A stretch of 64,000 nt of DNA from Sceloporus undulatus (lineage: Eukaryota > Chordata > Lepidosauria > Squamata > Phrynosomatidae). Position 1 is the stretch's first letter. Each line of letters begins with the position of its first letter. The position numbers and the translations under genes are program-made. The notes under the pieces were generated by a model. The model was given only the letters and a program-made list of their open reading frames with translations, was not told the DNA's origin and searched no databases. Below are positions 35,827-46,419 of this stretch, in pieces. Location of the stretch: assembly GCF_019175285.1 (NCBI RefSeq), contig NC_056524.1, positions 102,439,351 through 102,503,350 of the forward strand, written 5' to 3'.

Positions 35827-36195
35827 AGGCCCGTTACAAACAGGCCTATAGTACAGACTGGGTCCGTATTAGGGTTAGAAAGGGGCGTCACTTCCAGACG
35901 CCCCTAACCCTAATACAGACCGAGTCCGTACAAAATGGCGGCTCCCGTTCCACATGGGGGCCGCCATCTTTACATAGCAGACGTGCTGCGTCCGCACGTC
36001 GCATGGCGCATATGATGCTGTGAGTGCGCCATTGGTGCCTCACGGCGTCATATCTGCGCCTCAAAGAGAAGCACCATTTTGGCGCTTCTTATTTGCAGCG
36101 CAGAGGAGTCGCACGGTTTGGCTGCTGCGACTCCTCCACGCTGCAACCGGCAGCGGCGCAAGACCGCCCCTTCTGGGCGGCCTGTAACACGCCTA
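35827..36195. mobile_element. CpG-rich hairpin MITE in short intron 4
   Basis: Inverted ends AGGCCCGTTACAAACAGGCC and GGGCGGCCTGTAACACGCCT. It holds three internal hairpins: 35851-35930 (arms with GTATTAGGGTTAG and CTAACCCTAATAC), 36068-36091, and 36095-36144 (arms GCAGCGCAGAGGAGTCGCA and TGCGACTCCTCCACGCTGC). CpGs are frequent against an AT-rich background, which suggests a fairly recent insertion. It starts 234 bp after exon 4 and ends 385 bp before exon 5. Confidence 0.75.
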
Positions 36196-36579
36196 TGTAA
36201 CATCATCAGGGTAAACAGAGAAAGAAAATGGCATACAGCTGTAAAAACAAAATGAAATTTCATGGAATCCTTTAGTCAGATTTCTTTAAAATGCAGCAGG
36301 GATGGAATTTTTTTCACAGCAGAATAGTGTCTTCTTACATTTTCATATACATGAGGTTTTTTTCCCAGAAAATTCACCATCAAGCACAATACATAGGGAT
36401 GGGGGAGACTCTTAAGAATGATTAAGTTGCTGCTGAACAGGTGTTCTTGGGGGAAGTTCATATGTAGCTATAGATGATGCAAGCAGAAAGGCATGTGCTT
36501 TTCATTGTTTCTTAAGCTTTCAGTTATCTTAAATGTAAGGTTCTGAATTATAGTTTATGTGCTTTCCTATTTCTTTTAG

Positions 36580-36782
36580 GCGTTTTTGCATTGACTCAGA
36601 TCATTAATGTGTTTCGGACAATTCCTATAACATTTAAGGACCAGTTTATTATCGCCTACGGAGGTCTCCGAGGAGCCATATGCTTTTCACTTGTTTTCCT
36701 GCTTCCTTCTGCTGTGTTCCCTAGAAAGAAGCTTTTCATTACAGCAGCTATTGTGGTGATATTCTTTACTGTTTTTATTCAG
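36580..36782 (+). CDS. SLC9A2: SLC9A2 coding exon 5 (last core helices, YGGLRG motif)
   Basis: Encodes residues 397-464. Acceptor TTCTTTTAG, donor TTCAG|GTAAGA (phase 0). Contains [20 protein letters not shown], then [16 protein letters not shown] with Arg427 of the conserved YGGLRG motif, then [20 protein letters not shown] and [12 protein letters not shown]. The next exon completes the [16 protein letters not shown] junction at the membrane-cytosol boundary. Intron 4 before it is short (986 bp). Confidence 0.97.
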
Positions 36783-37029
36783 GTAAGAATGTGCTCATAG
36801 TATTTTCCAGTGTGATGGGATTAAACAGTTATTTGCATTACAATCCTGTAATTCGCCCAATTCCCAGTACTAAAGTTTTCAAATGAGAAGAAATACATGA
36901 GCTGATATGACCTTATTACCTTATCAATAACATTTTTCCCCAGAAGAACTAATAATGCAATAAATAATATCCGCTCTTATTGTCTAATCTCTTGTATGGT
37001 CATATCTTATAAACCTTTCACACGACATA

Positions 37030-37127
37030 TAGCATTATGATCTAGTTTAATTGCCATGGCTGCATCTTATGGAATCCTGGGGTGTATAGTCTGGTGAGAC
37101 ACTCTCTCTGGCTAAGAGTTCTAAATT
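37030..37127. mobile_element. Half copy of the long palindromic MITE
   Basis: TTGCCATGGCTGCATCTTAT, GGAATCCTGGGGTGTATAGT and CTGGTGAGACACTCTCTCTG match one arm of the 22615 and 40781 elements. Confidence 0.55.
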
Positions 37128-37525
37128 TCTTAATTGCTGTTAGCTGCCTTCAAGTCAACTTCGATTTATGAGACATCTCCAACACCCCCTATCATCTACT
37201 GCTCTGGTCAGGTCTTGCAGACTCAGGTTGTGGCTTCTTTGATTGTGTCTATCCCTTGTAGTGGGGTCTTCTTTTCCTACTTTCTTCTACCAAACGTTAC
37301 TGTCTTTTCTAAGTCATCTATTCTTATGATATGGCCAATGTACAACAGCCTCAGTTTAGTCATCTTGGCTGCTAGGGTTAGTTCAAGCCTGATTTAATCT
37401 TGGATGCATTTATTTATCCAGCACCATATTGAAATGAGGTGATTCTCTTCCTATCAGTTTTCTTTACTATCTAGATCATGCATAGAAATCAGAAATCTGA
37501 TGGCATTTATTATTGAAGGATATAT
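37128..37525 (-). mobile_element. Bov-B LINE 3' fragment, antisense (intron 5)
   Basis: GCCTTCAAGTCAACTTCGAT, then TAAGTCATCTATTCTTATGA, TATGGCCAATGTACAACAGC, CTCAGTTTAGTCATCTTGGC and TGCTAGGGTTAGTTCAAGCC parallel the other antisense Bov-B piece at 28425-28920, extended further toward the 3' end. Confidence 0.7.
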
Positions 37526-37651
37526 CATTTAGTATTCACTTAGTATTCAGCAATGACCTCCTTTGTCACCTCCACTGGCAATACTAATCAATCAATACTA
37601 ATATCAAATTCAGTACCAATCTCCTTGATCACTCTACCCAGTGACAGTATA

Positions 37652-37947
37652 ACCCAGGGCTGGTGAGTAGTGGTGATTTTGGGGTTACTCCTTGTCCTAC
37701 TCTGGAGTAAGATATTTTTTTCTCAATGTTATTCTTACTCCTACTCCTGTAAGAACCTCTTACTCTTTTACTCCTTACTCCTACTCCCACTCCCCAGCCC
37801 TGATTAATACAGGCCTGGAGAGTAGTGGTGATATTGGGTTTACTCCTAGTCCTACTCCAGAGTAAGATTTTTTAAAATGTTATTCCTGTTTACTCCTGTA
37901 AAAACCTCTTACTCCTTTACTCCTTATTCCTACCCTCCAGGCCTGGT
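37652..37947 (+). repeat. Tandem duplication, 155-bp period, TACTCC-rich
   Basis: AGTAGTGGTGAT(T/A)TT recurs at 37666 and 37821. Both units then carry TACTCC(T)xGTCCTACTC, AGAGTAAGAT-type and ACCTCTTACTCxTTTACTCC blocks. Each unit is bounded by GGGCTGG/CCAGCCC or GGCCTGG/CCAGGCC, so the units also have short inverted ends. Confidence 0.7.
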
Positions 37948-38084
37948 ATAATCGTCTACCTTATTAACTGTTGGGGTATGTGAAAGATAGCAGTGGATAG
38001 CAGAGTGATCAACTGGCAAGGCAGAAGCTGAACAACAACCAGCTTCACCTACCCCTTCAACAGGTTCTAGCAAAGAAAAAAGTT

Positions 38085-38440
38085 TAGAGGGTGTACAGAC
38101 CAGCACTTTGTGCCAGCCTGGACCTGAACTAGGCTCAAAGCCCTTGTGTCAGCACCTGGGCGCCATCTTGGCACGTGCCCGAGCAGACAGCGTGCCCCAT
38201 GATGACATTGCTTGTACAGAGCACCCAAACAGCACTGCACACAAGGGACGTCATAAGGCTGTGCCATGCTGGGTCGTTTAAGGCGTCCCTGTAGGTGGGG
38301 CAGATAGGAGCCGCGTTTCACAGCTACTTTTTGTACCGAATTGAGGGCGTGGTGTGCAGTTGCCATGTCCCCAACCCAGCACTTTGAGGGGTGGCATAGA
38401 GCCGCCCCTTACGGGCTGTTCGTACAGCCCTTTAGTCTTC
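38085..38440. mobile_element. GTACAGAC-type MITE, copy 3, both ends (intron 5)
   Basis: Left end AGAGGGTGTACAGACCAGCA; right end CCTTACGGGCTGTTCGTACAG, an inverted match. The interior has TGCCCCATGATGACATTGCT, GAGCACCCAAACAGCACTGC and GGGGTGGCATAGAGCCGCCC. The element is CpG-bearing and noncoding. Confidence 0.7.
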
Positions 38441-38689
38441 TTTGAAAAATGCTTAAAAGTAGCTTTACCTACAGACACTTGTGCAAAATCAAGCACATTG
38501 TCTAATGGAAGAGAAAGAGGGAAGAAAAAATGACTGAGAATAAAAGTGAGGCAGGAAGACAGAAGGTGTGGAAAAACAAACAATTAAGAAGTCATCTGGC
38601 ATGCAAACAAACAGTTAGTATAAGCAAGATAAGGTTGCTAACTATACAGCTTAGCCCTGAATGGCTTAGGTCAAGACTATCTGAAAGAT

Positions 38690-38910
38690 TGTATTTCCCC
38701 ATACAAGTTCAAAAGATTTACAGGGGAAGTCTTATTGGGATGTTTTATTTATCTTTGTAAACTGATTTTAAATGGTTTTTTTATGTTGTAATTTTATTTA
38801 TTTATTTATTTATTTTTAAATTGTGAAGTTTTTTTTAATTGTCTCTGTCTGGGAGCTGACTTGAGTCCCACTCTGTGAGAAAGGTGGCATACATATGAAT
38901 TTTTTTAAAA
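38690..38910 (+). repeat. L2-like LINE tail with (ATTT)n
   Basis: TTTTATGTTGTAATTTTATT, an ATTT repeat, then CTGGGAGCTGACTTGAGTCC, CACTCTGTGAGAAAGGTGGC and ATACATATGAAT form an L2-like 3' end. Confidence 0.6.
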
Positions 38911-39361
38911 AAACAGCACCTCTTAACATCGACTAGGCATGGCTTGGGTATCTCCATTGCCTTTGCATTCCACATTCAGTATTGCCATTTTGACCTGTAT
39001 GCCATTTAAAAAATCCAGACATTTGTCTCTTTTCCCTCTAAAATTCTGGATTGTAGTGTAGTCTTACTTTTGTACTTACTAGAGTAGTACATCCTTCTCC
39101 TACTCCTCTGACATCTCAATCTTTTTAACTCAGTCTATAATGCCACTCAAAGCAATTTCAAAGTCTTTCTTAATGCTATGCTTACTCTTATGTAACACAA
39201 ATGTCTTGTCTTTACTTTTGAAAACTTCATATCCTTGTGCCACATGCTGAAAATTCATTTATTGAACTAAATGCTTTATAAAATATAAAAATAACAAAAT
39301 GGGAAATAACTTATAAGGGTTGAACTGATTTTCATGCTTGTTGCTGTTGTTCTTTGCACAG

Positions 39362-39451
39362 GGAATAACAATTCGCCCACTGGTGGAATTTCTTGATGTT
39401 AAAAGAGCAAATAAAAAGCAACCAGCTGTCAGTGAAGAAATTTATTGTCGG
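39362..39451 (+). CDS. SLC9A2: SLC9A2 coding exon 6 (membrane to cytosol junction)
   Basis: A 90-nt phase 0-0 exon encoding residues 465-494, [20 protein letters not shown] followed by [10 protein letters not shown]. The acceptor is TTTGCACAG and the donor CGG|GTATGT. In the NHE family this is where the last transmembrane helix gives way to the cytoplasmic regulatory tail, near the region bound by calcineurin-homologous proteins. Confidence 0.95.
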
Positions 39452-39674
39452 GTATGTTTGAAGTTTGAGTGCATGACTTGGAAATGCATTCAGTTTTTGT
39501 CTCAATAGCTGCCTGTTTGTTTTGTAATAGGAAATAATGTGTTATACATAATACACATGTATTGTACTTGTTATATAAATTTATGGTTTATTTTAAGAAC
39601 CTAAATATTTTTGAATGAGATTTTCTCTGATCCTTTACAACATTCTAAGTCTTTAGTTTTTGAGTAACAACAAC

Positions 39675-40084
39675 AACAACGATTTTTAAAAGCTAAGAAC
39701 AATTTAACAAGTTAAAAAGACAGATTAAAACAGTTAAATCAGTTTAAAACAATTTAATATCATATACATGTGAGGGTTTGTGGCAACCCAGTTAAGTCCT
39801 CAAAGCTTTAGTGAAGAATTATGTTTTCACTTGGTGCTGGAATGACAACAGTGTTTGTTCTAATAGGGCCTACAAGGGAAAAGTGTTCCATATTAGAGGT
39901 GCCACAACAAAGAAGGCTCTCTGCCACATATTACCATAGCATATTGCCCTGAATGAGGAGACACAGAGGAGGGCTCCCTTAGCAGACTTATATGTTTGGC
40001 AGGTGTGTATATGAAGCAGTGTTCCCTCAAGTATCGAGATCCCAAGCCATTTGGGTAATGTCATCGCTAGCAAGCATATTGCTA
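39675..40084 (-). repeat. L2/CR1-like LINE 3'UTR, antisense (intron 6)
   Basis: A-rich ACAGATTAAAACAGTTAAAT, GTTTTCACTTGGTGCTGGAA, AGAAGGCTCTCTGCCACATA, AAGTATCGAGATCCCAAGCC. Same order as at 25255-25875 but without a readable ORF. Confidence 0.6.
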
Positions 40085-40330
40085 GAGCCCTTGGTGGTAC
40101 AGTGGTTAAGTGCCTGTACTGCAGCCACTCACCCAAAACCATAAGGTTATGAGTTCAATACCAGTGAAAGGGCTCAATCTCGACTCAGGCTTGCATCCTT
40201 CTGAGGTTGCTAAAATGAGTACCCAGATTGTTGGGTACAATTAGCTTACACTTTGTAAACCACTTATGGAGTGCTTAAGTGCACTGATAAGCAGTATAGA
40301 AATGTACTTGCTATTGCTATTGCATACTGG
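40085..40330 (+). repeat. tRNA-derived SINE, full-length second family (intron 6)
   Basis: Begins AGAGCCCTTGGTGGTACAGT, has GGTTATGAGTTCAATACCAG (box B-like), CTCGACTCAGGCTTGCATCC, AAATGAGTACCCAGATTGTT, and the tail CTTAAGTGCACTGATAAGCA with TTGCTA repeats. The copy at 1-190 is its partner. Confidence 0.85.
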
Positions 40331-40780
40331 CAGCCAGTTCACTTCTTTTAATCTCAGGCAAAATTATGTACTGCATGTGGATTCCTGCCTTACAGGCAAC
40401 ACAGCAGACAAATGGCCCAGTGGAGCTAGGTCTCTTTTGTTCCACAACCACTGACCTTGGGAATACACTCTGAAGCAAGAACTGCTTGCATACCAGGATG
40501 TACATAGGTGTATATGTGTGTGCATTTACACATACACAGAGGCCTTCCCTTGAAAGCAAAGGGTAATATAATAAATTGGGCCCTGGTGGCCAAAAATAGG
40601 TTGGAAAGGGAATAAAGGAGAAATGCCTTGAGCTATAAACCAGACTTCCTCCACCCATCCGGCTGTGCCACCCAGGGTAGGGTAGCATGAAAGTTTACGG
40701 CTATTAAATATGTAGTCAGGCTTGAGAGTAGGCTTAGTCAGAATTAGTCATATCATTTGAGACTTTTCTGTTGTATCTAT

Positions 40781-41001
40781 GGTCCAAAACACACTGCAGA
40801 AATAATTCAGTTTGAGATTGTTTTAATTGTCAAGGCTCAGTGCTAGGAATCCTGGGATTTGTAGTTGATTGTGGCACCAGACCTCTCTGACAGAGAAGGA
40901 TAAATGTCTCACAAAATGACAGTTCCTAGAATTTTCTAGCATTGAGCCAGGGCAGTTAAAGCAGTCTTAAACTGGATTATTTCTACAGTGTGTTTGGGAC
41001 C
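40781..41001. mobile_element. Long palindromic MITE, near-complete (intron 6, ends 89 bp before exon 7)
   Basis: The termini GGTCCAAAACACACTGCAGA and TCTACAGTGTGTTTGGGACC are inverted. The arms carry TTCAGTTTGAGATTGTTTTA and AGCAGTCTTAAACTGGATTA, then GAATCCTGGGATTTGTAGTT. Same family as 22615-22833. Confidence 0.8.
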
Positions 41002-41089
41002 TATGTGACAGACTAATGTTTCTGTAAAATCCACATGTAGAGAAAATATGCACAAAAAAACATGTAATGACTCTGTTTTTACGTTTAAG

Positions 41090-41160
41090 TTCTTTGATCA
41101 TGTGAAGGCTGGCATTGAAGATGTGTGTGGACACTGGGGTCGTAACTTTTGGAAAGATAA
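41090..41160 (+). CDS. SLC9A2: SLC9A2 coding exon 7 (proximal cytoplasmic tail)
   Basis: A 71-nt exon encoding FFDHVKAGIEDVCGHWGRN then FWKDK (residues 495-517 and two bases of codon 518). It follows the acceptor CGTTTAAG and ends GAT-AA before GTAAGT (phase 2). The mammalian NHE2 counterpart reads FDHVKTGIEDVCGHWG, a near-identical match. This is the amphipathic tail helix region that supports CHP binding and activity in NHEs. Confidence 0.95.
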
Positions 41161-41369
41161 GTAAGTACAACATCGAAGAATAAGGGTGAAAGCTAATTAG
41201 ATTGCTTAGCTCAATATTTGCTTTCTGAAATATGCTAATTCTACAAAATGTTATATTGTGTGGCAATATTTCACAATGAATCAGACTTGACTGCTAATAT
41301 TAAATTTATACAGCCACTCTACTTTTTCTGTGTTGTTTTTTGCTTGATATTTCTCACATCTGCCAACTC

Positions 41370-41585
41370 ACTGTTCTTCTGTGCCTTCAAGTCAATTCCA
41401 ATTTAGGGCAATCCTAAGGTGAACCTATCACAGGGTTTTCTTGGCACAATTTGTTCTGGGATTTGCCATTGTCTTCTTCTGAGGCTGAGAAAAGGCCACC
41501 CAGTGGGTTTCCATGGCTGAGCAGGGATTCGAACTCTAGTTTCTAGAGTCATAGCACAATGCTCCAAATTTCTACACCACGAAGG
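41370..41585 (-). repeat. tRNA-derived SINE, antisense (intron 7)
   Basis: TGTGCCTTCAAGTCAATTCC, AGGGTTTTCTTGGCACAATT, TGGGTTTCCATGGCTGAGCA, GGGATTCGAACTCTAGTTTC, AATTTCTACACCACGAAGGC, with the tRNA-like head at the right. Confidence 0.85.
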
Positions 41586-42054
41586 CTTGCCTCTCAACTC
41601 AATATCCATATTCAAAATGTGTCTTCATTTAGAATATTTTTTTTTAAAAAGAACCATATATTCAAAATATCAATTCATGCAAATGTCCACAGAGTATTCT
41701 GTTTGGGCTTTATTTCAATCATGGAGCCATTCTCATTTAGTGATGAAAAGAAACAATCCCTGCAGGTTTAAGAACAGAGTTTAATCAGTATATTATTTAT
41801 TACATTTTAAGCTATCTTTATACTATTTTTTTTTGCTAAAGGTGGTTAATAAATATTAGTTTTAAAAGGTAAAAAGAAAAACCAAAATGGAAAAATTAAA
41901 AAACAAAACAAATGGAAATTTGGGAAGAAATGAAAGCTAAAGCTGTTAGCTGAATAGATGTATCCTGTGATCAGTAATGATGTGCAGGGTCATAAAATTT
42001 TGTGGTTTGTAGGAACTTGCAGTTTTAGGTACTAACTTTTCCTGTTCAGCAGAG

Positions 42055-42395
42055 ACAAAAGAGATTATTGCATTCACTTTAAAGCAACTTATCCCTGACC
42101 GGATAAAGTTGTGTTTAATTTTAAAAGCAGGTGTTATTGCATTCAGCTGAGGCTGGGCGAGTGCAACCCATATGCACCCCAGATCCCAGCCATGCTTATC
42201 CAGCGGCTTTTCAAAAACAGGAACTTACTATTTTTTAAAAGCCACTGGATAAGTGCAGCTGGGATTTGGACTGCAGATGGGTTGCACTCACCTTGTCGCA
42301 GCTGAGTGTGATAACACCCACTTTTAAAATTAAATGTGACTTTATCTGGTCAGGGATAAGTCAGTTTAAATAGAATGTGATAATGTCCTCAGTCA
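42055..42395. mobile_element. Palindromic MITE, arms about 150 bp (intron 7)
   Basis: AACTTATCCCTGACCGGATA on the left is mirrored by TTATCTGGTCAGGGATAAGT on the right. CATTCAGCTGAGGCTGGGCG pairs with TCGCAGCTGAGTGTG, GTGCAACCCATATGCACCCC with GCAGATGGGTTGCACTCACC, and CTTATCCAGCGGCTTTTCAA with TTTAAAAGCCACTGGATAAG. No ORF. Confidence 0.75.
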
Positions 42396-43254
42396 CACAA
42401 TTTTTTCTCTTTAGTTGAGCAGAGTTTGGCCACACATCCCAGTTAGACAAACACCACATAAAATACTGGCTCTCTTGTTTAAAATGCCTTATTTATCATT
42501 TTCTAACTGACTGTGAATGCAGCTCTTGTAGTTCATGAAAATTTTTCCTGTAATTCATGCTAGTTGTCCTCCTGTCTGCTTTACCCTGTCCTCTCCTTTG
42601 CCAATCATCTTCTCCATCTTCCACCACTACTTCTGAATAGTGGATTTTTAGTTACCTAAAGGGGCAGGTTAAAAAGGATAGCAGCTATGAGACACACGTT
42701 GCTTGCCTACCCTTGACCCCATACGACACAGAATCCATTAGTTGGTTACTGGAATCAGTTAAGTAGTTCCAAGTAGAAACTGGCAGCTTTTTATTTTCAT
42801 AATGAAACTGAGCATGTACAGGATATGTTTGCTAGTAGGTACCACCATACGTGTTAATGGAATAGGAAAACCTTAGTAACGTTTATAGTCACCAAGATAT
42901 GAAGGACTGCCTTCTCATCAAGACTGAATGCAATTTTTTCATTAAAAAAATGCTATATGATATGCCTGTTTAAAAACTATAGTAAAAAATCTGACAAATT
43001 TTACTTTCCTGCATCTGTGGCAAATGTTACTGAATTGATTTGAATTTGATGCCTTCACAGATTTGATTGAGTAGGGAATGAACATTCAATTTCAGATTAT
43101 TAGCTCAACTGGTGTGATTTTTATAAGTAATATAATTTTGAAGCTTAAGGAGAATGTCACCTGGGGAATGGGGTGGAACATGTCTTAACTACACAGCTCC
43201 TTTAATGCATTTGCAAGATGAATTAGTTAACAGTATTATTCCTGCTTCTCACAG

Positions 43255-43416
43255 GTTTGTAAAATTTGACAAGATGTACCTGAGGAAACTTCTGATTAGG
43301 GAAAGTCAGCCCAAATCAAGTATAGTAGCCCTGTATAGGAAACTTGAAATAAAACATGCCATTGAGATGGCTGAGAATGGAATGATGACTACAGTGCCAT
43401 CTCTAGCTTCTATCAG
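43255..43416 (+). CDS. SLC9A2: SLC9A2 coding exon 8 (cytoplasmic tail)
   Basis: Encodes residues 518-571 and two bases of codon 572: [20 protein letters not shown], then [20 protein letters not shown], then [14 protein letters not shown]. Acceptor CTTCTCACAG, donor ATCAG|GTATGT (phase 2). The basic LRKLLIR stretch and the long charged helix match the lipid- and partner-binding segment of the NHE2 tail. Confidence 0.96.
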
Positions 43417-43739
43417 GTATGTAGAGGACAATACCATTATTGATTTAGCTTGTGTCAGTACTAGATGTTGCATGTAAAAATATTATTTGCCTCAAGGTTT
43501 GTGTTGTTTTCCTGTTGTCCAATCAAAGGCAAAAGTGAACGTAGATTATTTTCCACATTTAGAGCTACACAGTTTAATTAAAATATTTCAAAGAGTTATA
43601 TTCTTCAGCTCCAAGGATTTCCAGGGTGGTTTCCAACATAATAAAACAGTAAGATGTATACATAAAGGAAACATGCAAGAGCTAAAAGCAACAATAGTAG
43701 TACAACAATGAGCGTGAAAACATATTCTCATCTTCACAG

Positions 43740-45005
43740 ATGAAAATTGAGACAGGTGTGGCCAAGCAACTTCAAAGTGTGGTCAGAATGGCACAAATTG
43801 TGAAACTGGTTAAAATTTATACCTGACAAATTGGTCAGAATGGCACAAATTAGTAGACGCAGCAGCTGCAGCTTGCTTTTGCCTGAGTGTGCAGGGAAGA
43901 GCAGGACTCTATCCCCTCCTCTCCATTACTTACATTGCAGGGAGTCCTGACAGGGCATCCACAAATTGTATTCAATTAGGAAATTGCTTCAGCTCAAAGG
44001 GAAGCAGTGAGAAGACTTCAGTAATGGAAACTTGGGGTCTCAACTTTATAACAGTTCCAAACCCAGAGAATGCCAGAGGCAATTTTACAAATTAATATAG
44101 TTTATTTGAAAAGGGGAATCCACACTCAGAAGCACACACTCTCACTCACACACACAAGAACTAATGAGGCAAAAGGCAGTAGGTAATAGCAAGTTGCAGG
44201 GTGGCCAAGAGGCAATACTGTACTGATCTGAAGCATAGCCCCACTTGCAACATGTGGGGTGGGCAGCTACTGAGGTCTCTAGCTGAAATCAAACAGAGGT
44301 TTTGTCTGGTTTCAATTAGACTGATTTGCTATTGTCTAAACACATGTATTTATAATAAGAAATGTGTCCTGAGGGCAGTGTTTCAGGAGCTGAAAGGCTT
44401 AAGTGACTTTCGCAGGGGAGAAGAATGGGATGCAGTATGCAGGAACGTCTTGACAATTGACGTGAATGTCCTCAGACAAAAAGAGTTACATTCCCAAAAG
44501 GAAACTGTATTTGTCTGCTGTATGCAAACAATTTCCAAGTCCAGCTCGCTACCATCACTCTTCTTAGTGAAGGGATTATGATGATTTAGATTTAGAGCGA
44601 TCCCAGCTGAGTGCCCCTGATTTTTCCCATGCTGAGCCATCTGGATGTCCTACTATGGTATAGCTGGTTTCATGTGCTGGGGAGCCCCCCTGGTGGCTAC
44701 CCACTGGCAACCTCCATTTTTGATATTGATTTGATATCAGTGGTTGAATAGGGATGATTATGAGCTGGTTCCTGGGGTAACATCTCCCCCCACTGCTGAA
44801 TTAACTTAGTGCAAACTACTTTTGCACTTTAAACTCAATTTGCAGCAACTGAAGTAAACTGAAGACAAAGAAAAGAAGTGGGAGGAGGAAAGAGAACCAT
44901 GGACATTTTTATAACAGATGAAAAAAAATGCAACATCAGAGGATTAACCAGGACTATCCCTGCAAAATCAGAGAGGGATAAAATTTAAAATATTTGGGAC
45001 TGTGG
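43740..45005. repeat. Unclassified dispersed repeat (copy B), split by an insertion
   Basis: The left part 43740-43923 has GTGTGGTCAGAATGGCACAA, GCTTTTGCCTGAGTGTGCAG, GGAAGAGCAGG; the right part 44791-45005 has CACTGCTGAATTAACTTAGT, GCAAACTACTTTTGCACTTT, AAACTCAATTTGCAGCAACT. They are colinear with 19495-19935, where the two parts are contiguous. Confidence 0.6.
43924..44790 (-). mobile_element. About 0.86-kb insertion inside copy B, possibly a solo LTR fossil
   Basis: Defined by comparison with the uninterrupted relative at 19495-19935. TCTCC occurs at both borders and could be a short target duplication. On the minus strand the insertion begins TGTTACCCCAGGAACC, a TG start as in LTRs, and it has an AAATAAAC-like signal. 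There is no coding sequence, and the other end is not a clear CA. An LTR is inference; any unclassified insertion would fit. Confidence 0.35.
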
Positions 45006-45812
45006 GAAAAGTACTTGCCTTGTGCCAGAATTACAAGAAAAGCAAATATCAGGTGACTTTCTCTACAAAGAGCTTTCCTCAATGGGAGGTTCAGCACTGG
45101 AGAGGCCCAATGTCTTGTTGCTGACAACTATACCTGCAGATAGATGTTATTGAATAAACAGGCTTAGTGGAAGCATAATGTAGATTAATCTGCTAAAGCA
45201 GTCTGTCAGTTTATTTGTGGGTGGACTTAGAGTTATGGACAAGCTGATTTGTCTTTGTGAGTTTTTATTGTTGAGTATTATGTGGTGGAATGAAAAAAAA
45301 TGTATTGATTTTCTTTATTTCTTGAAATTTTTGCTGTTAGATGTCATGAACTTTTTATTGTGAGATAGTTTACGTCTTACTGTGGGGTATTTGAGTGTGT
45401 TCAGCAAGACTTTTATTTCAATACTATAAACATTTATTAACATTGAATAATCTGTTGAAAAGGCAGATGATCAATTAAACTTTTTAAAATCAGTTGTCCA
45501 CCCTACCAGCCATTATTTTGAACCAAATTGTTTAGCTTCAGCTTCAGAAAGCTGAGGAACTTAATGAGTTTTTATCTGCTTTCCTCTTTTTTGAGCAATT
45601 TAAAGCTAATGTGTAAAAATTTTAATTAGACCAGCCAGGTTTGTGTGATAAAAATATAAGAAATGTCCTCTCATGCTTCTTTTGGAATATAACAAATGTC
45701 TTTCAATGCATGTCCTCCGATACTTCTAAAATGCTATTTTTCTTGAAGGGAAATGTAGCTCAGATTATTCCAAATTATGACATGTTGAGCTTTATATTTT
45801 ATTTTGCAACAG

Positions 45813-45912
45813 TGAGCATCAAGAAGAAGAAAAAAGAAGTCCTTCTTATCCTGTCCAGACAGATGATATAAGAGATATTTTAACAAAGAATCTCTATCAA
45901 ATACGGCAGAGA
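45813..45912 (+). CDS. SLC9A2: SLC9A2 coding exon 9 (variable tail)
   Basis: A 100-nt exon read only after joining codon 572 across the intron: SEHQEEEKRSPSYPVQTDDI, then RDILTKNLYQIRQR. Acceptor TTTTGCAACAG, donor AGA|GTAAGT (phase 0). The 3' half (DILTKNLYQIRQR) matches mammalian NHE2, while the acidic 5' half is divergent. The exon would be missed in a simple frame scan because that frame has a stop just upstream, in the intron. Confidence 0.92.
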
Positions 45913-46419
45913 GTAAGTAGCAAACTGTATTAATGTAACACCCTACTTCCTCAGCTGGTAATGTTTTTCATCTCCTATTAAAAGCACTAGGATGCCATCA
46001 TAAGCAAGCTTATTTGGAAGTAATTTCCATTAAAATCAGTAGGACTTGCCTCCAAGCAAATGTACTTAGGATTAGCATATAAGAAAGATGATGAATAAAT
46101 GTAGTGAAGGCAAAGAAATTTGACAAGTTGTACTACTGTCTTTACAAAAAAGCTTAAGAGGAGATTGCAACAGCCTGCTGGAACTTTGTTTCAAATATGT
46201 ACAGTGCTCTTTGGCACTAAGCCGGAGTGGCAGATTTTAGTCTAAAATAAACTCTGCATCATTAGGCTGAGTTCCTATTTTGCTGCTGGTGGTTTCAGTG
46301 TCAGTGGGATGATGAGTTTTCATCCAGTCTTCAAATGAGCTATTCAAGATGTAGAATTCTAACTCCTTTAAAGTTCAGGACAAAACCTGGAACAGATTCA
46401 CCACCCCAGTAATATGGAA

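Noticed and set aside
35871-35913. TTAGGG/CCCTAA words, considered as an interstitial telomere repeat
   Set aside because: Only one and a half units in each arm, inside a MITE hairpin; no array.
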